A DNA stretch of 8,308 nt, taken from contig JAMDEM010000070.1 in assembly GCA_023486985.1 (NCBI GenBank), positions 1 through 8,308 on the forward strand, written 5' to 3'. This document shows, piece by piece, positions 6,135-8,308 of the stretch. Position 1 is the first letter of the stretch. Each line of letters starts with the position of its first letter. This DNA is from Bacillota bacterium (lineage in GTDB: Bacteria; Vulcanimicrobiota; JAMDEM01). Both the position numbers and the translations under genes were made by a program. The notes under the pieces were generated by a model. It made no database searches. It was not told where the DNA came from and saw nothing but the letters and a program-made list of their open reading frames with translations.

Positions 6135-7154
6135 ATGAATAAAAAAATAATTTTAGCGATAATTGGTATTGTATCGGTTTCCCTGCTTGTTTTTTTACTT
6201 CTGCCGGGCTGGGGAATATCCCCAAATTGGAAACTTGTGGTAAAATTAACGGGCACAGTTGAAAGCCAGAAAGCTGACCAGACTTCCTGGGTGGGAATCT
6301 GGAGATCCCGCATGCTTGAGGACGGCGACAAAGCCAGAACTCTTGACAAGTCATTAGCAAACATTAGACTGGCTGACCAGAGTATTATTAAGATGGGTCC
6401 TAACACTGTCGTTGAAATGGCAAAATTTCAGCTGACTGAACAATCAAGGCTTGCTCAGCTAAAGATGGATGCCGGGGTAATTAGAGTTAAGGTCGGCAAG
6501 TTCTCGGGAAAGGAATCAAAATTTGAAGTTAAAACACCCAACGCTGTGCTTGCGGCAAGAGGAACTGATTTTTATGTCAAACAAGAAAAGGTTACAAAGC
6601 AGGGACCCGGGGGAAACACCAATATTATAGTTTTCAGCGGCGTTCTAGATGTCAATAACGGCCGCACAAGTATCACTCTTCTTGCAGGTAACACCTGCAC
6701 AGTCACCCCTGGCGGAGTTTTAATACCCAACGCTTTTCAGTTCCCGTCAATTCCGGGAACTACAACTCCAATGCTTCACCAATCTCCCAGCAATGCATAC
6801 ACACCTGCAAACACAAACGACACCAACCAGTCGAGTTTGTGGTTATATGGTGCATACGCTAAAAGCCGCCTAACCCCTGCAAACACAAACAACAACACAT
6901 ACGACGCCTTTGGGTATGGTAATATGCATCTATCAGCGTGGACACCGGCAGACTCATCTGTTGACATCTTTATATCTCCTAATGAAGAACCTGTGCCGGT
7001 AAATTTGACGACAGGACAGTTCTTAACCATTTTTCCGGGTCCTCCCGGCGGAAATATGCCTCCCCCGGGCGGAGGTCCTGGACCGGGCAGCACTTATATG
7101 AATTTGGATCCATCAATTAGAGTCCTGAATCCTACTCTTGATATTAGCTTCTAA
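6135..7154 (+). CDS. Exported FecR-domain protein, copy 1
   Basis: A 339-residue protein. A Lys-Lys start and hydrophobic segment (5-23) act as a signal peptide or membrane anchor; a signal-peptidase site is not obvious, GWG at 25-27 being the nearest. A FecR domain follows (about 37-170) with GDKARTL, LADQSIIKMGPNT and the hallmark TPNAVLAARGTDF (134-146). Residues 224-275 carry about two and a half degenerate 24-residue repeats beginning TPANTN or TPADSS. The C terminus is a Pro/Gly linker (NMPPPGGGPGPG) and a tail ending in DISF. ATG 6135 is chosen because AGGAG (6120-6124) precedes it and because the protein then aligns gap-free with the second copy over residues 1-150; ATG 6099 would add 12 unsupported residues. 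No FecI-type sigma or TonB receptor is nearby, and there is no cytoplasmic anti-sigma part, so a FecI-type regulator is unlikely. Function unknown. Confidence 0.88.
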   Translation: MNKKIILAIIGIVSVSLLVFLLLPGWGISPNWKLVVKLTGTVESQKADQTSWVGIWRSRMLEDGDKARTLDKSLANIRLADQSIIKMGPNTVVEMAKFQLTEQSRLAQLKMDAGVIRVKVGKFSGKESKFEVKTPNAVLAARGTDFYVKQEKVTKQGPGGNTNIIVFSGVLDVNNGRTSITLLAGNTCTVTPGGVLIPNAFQFPSIPGTTTPMLHQSPSNAYTPANTNDTNQSSLWLYGAYAKSRLTPANTNNNTYDAFGYGNMHLSAWTPADSSVDIFISPNEEPVPVNLTTGQFLTIFPGPPGGNMPPPGGGPGPGSTYMNLDPSIRVLNPTLDISF

Positions 7155-7171
7155 TTCTGCAGTATAAATTT
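7044..7171 (+). repeat. C-terminal tail cassette, copy 1 of a 128-bp direct repeat
   Basis: This stretch matches 8181-8308 at 124 of 128 positions. It covers the last 37 codons of the FecR gene, the stop codon and 17 bp beyond. The upstream halves of the two genes are clearly more diverged. The second copy runs to the window edge, so the repeat may be longer, although copy 1 reads into its terminator soon after. Confidence 0.95.
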
Positions 7172-7182
7172 GGGAATTTTAG

Positions 7183-7210
7183 AAAAGCGAGCACTAATGC
7201 CTCGCTTTTT
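7183..7210 (+). terminator. Rho-independent terminator after FecR copy 1
   Basis: AAAAGCGAG, a 9-nt loop and CTCGCTTTT form a perfect 9-bp stem, extended by one more T and followed by T-rich sequence. It lies 28 bp after the stop codon and separates the two FecR genes into independent transcription units. Confidence 0.88.
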
Positions 7211-7270
7211 ATCTTTCAAATTACAGAAACGAAACATCTTAAAAATTGTTGATCTGTCTTGATTATTATA

Positions 7271-7299
7271 TTGAATTTAATGGGTGGATATAGTATAAT
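7271..7299 (+). promoter_or_regulatory. Housekeeping-type promoter of the second FecR gene
   Basis: TTGAAT (7271-7276), a 17-bp spacer and a perfect TATAAT (7294-7299) match the sigma-70/sigma-A consensus. The start of transcription would be near 7306, about 35 nt before the TTG start codon. No sigma-B-like pair with correct spacing is seen here. Confidence 0.75.
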
Positions 7300-7340
7300 T
7301 GTGAAAAGAATTTCAAAAAAACTGATAGGGAGATGAAAAT

Positions 7341-8291
7341 TTGAAACAGAATCTGAAGTTTGTCTTTATGTTTATTCTGGCAATATGCACTCTTCTACTT
7401 TTGCCACAGCCAAGCATGGCAACATCCCCTGACTGGAAGCTTGTTGTTAAAGTAAGCGGCAGGGTTGAAAGCCAGAAAGCTGACCAGACTGCATGGGTTG
7501 GAATCTGGCAGTCACGTATGTTAAAGGACGGGGACAAAGCAAGAACCCTGGAAAATTCAATAGCAAATATCAGGCTGGCGGATCAGACAATTATTAAAAT
7601 GGGGTCCAGCACAGTTGTGGAGATTTCAAAGTTCCAGATGAATGAACAATCAAGAATTGCTAAGTTAAAACTTGATATTGGAGCCCTTAGAGTCAAGACT
7701 GGCAAGTTCACAGGGAAGGAATCAAAATTTGAAGTTAAAACTCCTAACGGTGTGCTTGCCGCCCGGGGAACAGATTTTTTAATTGTACAGGAAAAAGTTA
7801 CCAGACAGGGAGCAGATTCCGTTACTAAATTGCCCGGTGATGGAAATACTGAAATATATATGTTTAACGGTGATGCTGAATATAAGTTTTACGACTCTGA
7901 TGGTAACCTTATTACTTCTGTTACATTACATGCCGGCGACACTATGACCTGTAGTCCTGATGGAACAATATATAAGCAAAGCTATGAAGGAGGGTATAAA
8001 TTAACTACTGTCAGATTAACAAATGGAAAAACCAGTGTTTACACTGAAGAGGCTAGCACATCAACCCGCGTGGGGTTAAATCCTGAAGAAGAACAAAATC
8101 TATCGAATTTTTTTACTGATAAAGAACCTGTAAATCTGCCTCCAACAGTGGGACAGATTGTTACAAACTACGGCGGAACACCCGGCGGAAATATGCCTCC
8201 CCCGGGCGGAGGTCCTGGACCGGGCGGCACTTATATGAATTTGGATCCATCAATTAGAGTCCTTAATCCTACTCTTGATATTAGCTTCTAG
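7341..8291 (+). CDS. Exported FecR-domain protein, copy 2
   Basis: A 316-residue paralogue of the preceding gene. The signal peptide has a clear hydrophobic core (7-21) and a good signal-peptidase I site after PSMA (residue 27). The FecR domain (about 37-165) shows GDKARTL, LADQTIIKMGSST and TPNGVLAARGTDF (134-146). The middle differs from copy 1: YKFYDSDGNLITSVTLHAGD and a charged linker, without the TPANTN repeats. The C-terminal 36 residues are the same tail apart from one Gly for Ser. The start is TTG 7341, with GGGAGA 7 nt upstream; the nearby ATG 7333 is out of frame and soon stops, and the next in-frame ATG lies inside the hydrophobic core. It is a single gene with its own promoter. 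Probably a secreted or envelope protein; molecular role unknown. Confidence 0.88.
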   Translation: MKQNLKFVFMFILAICTLLLLPQPSMATSPDWKLVVKVSGRVESQKADQTAWVGIWQSRMLKDGDKARTLENSIANIRLADQTIIKMGSSTVVEISKFQMNEQSRIAKLKLDIGALRVKTGKFTGKESKFEVKTPNGVLAARGTDFLIVQEKVTRQGADSVTKLPGDGNTEIYMFNGDAEYKFYDSDGNLITSVTLHAGDTMTCSPDGTIYKQSYEGGYKLTTVRLTNGKTSVYTEEASTSTRVGLNPEEEQNLSNFFTDKEPVNLPPTVGQIVTNYGGTPGGNMPPPGGGPGPGGTYMNLDPSIRVLNPTLDISF

Positions 8292-8308
8292 TTCTGCAGT
8301 ATGAATTT
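8181..8308 (+). repeat. C-terminal tail cassette, copy 2 of a 128-bp direct repeat
   Basis: Partner of 7044-7171, with four differences: one changes Ser to Gly, one is a synonymous Leu change, one alters the stop codon TAA to TAG, and one lies after the stop. The match reaches the last base of the window, so its right boundary is not seen. Confidence 0.95.

Noticed and set aside
6086..7093. Open frames on the minus strand opposite FecR copy 1 (100-106 codons)
   Set aside because: They run antisense to a gene with clear domain, promoter and terminator; their translations show no motif and no ribosome binding sites.

Overview
The window is bacterial DNA, moderately AT-rich and densely coded. 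It holds seven genes. Six lie on the minus strand, read from about 5960 down to 1, in the order mgsA/rarA, a small ytxH-type gene, rsbV, rsbW, sigB, alaS. The alaS gene runs off the left edge without its 3' end. Two FecR-domain genes lie on the plus strand from 6135 to 8291. The sigma-B partner-switching module, the YtxH protein and the AlaRS sequence type (cysteine-rich insert ending in CDCDRFLEIWN) look Firmicutes-like. Exported FecR proteins are more usual in diderm or uncultured lineages. I would say 'Firmicutes-related or a candidate phylum with a Firmicutes-like stress module' and cannot be more precise.

Minus-strand block. MgsA/RarA is a replication-linked AAA+ ATPase. Directly after its stop codon lies a near-consensus sigma-B promoter (GTTTAA, 14 bp, GGATAT; 4634-4609), which would drive the membrane-anchored YtxH-like gene. 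It could also drive rsbV-rsbW-sigB by read-through, because no convincing terminator lies between. RsbV (STAS anti-anti-sigma with phospho-acceptor Ser), RsbW (GHKL anti-sigma kinase) and SigB (group 3 sigma factor) form the classic partner-switching triad. The phosphatase that would switch the triad on is not in the window. A nearly perfect 65-bp tandem duplication sits in the leader of rsbV. A hairpin followed by a T-run separates sigB from alaS.

Plus-strand block. Two paralogous exported FecR-domain proteins (339 and 316 aa) stand in tandem. They align without gaps over residues 1-150, diverge in the middle, and end in an almost identical 36-residue tail: a Pro/Gly-rich linker, then a short conserved terminus ending in Phe. 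At DNA level this tail is 97% identical over 128 bp, and the match continues past both stop codons, unlike the visibly diverged body of the genes. The first copy is preceded by a second sigma-B-like promoter (GTTTAA, 13 bp, GGGAAA). The second has a housekeeping-type promoter (TTGAAT, 17 bp, TATAAT). A Rho-independent terminator lies between them.

Overall reading: a sigma-B stress regulon seen at its source, with the switch itself, a membrane stress protein and, by inference, one of two surface FecR-domain proteins as outputs. The FecR pair with its shared C-terminal cassette is the least explained part of the window.
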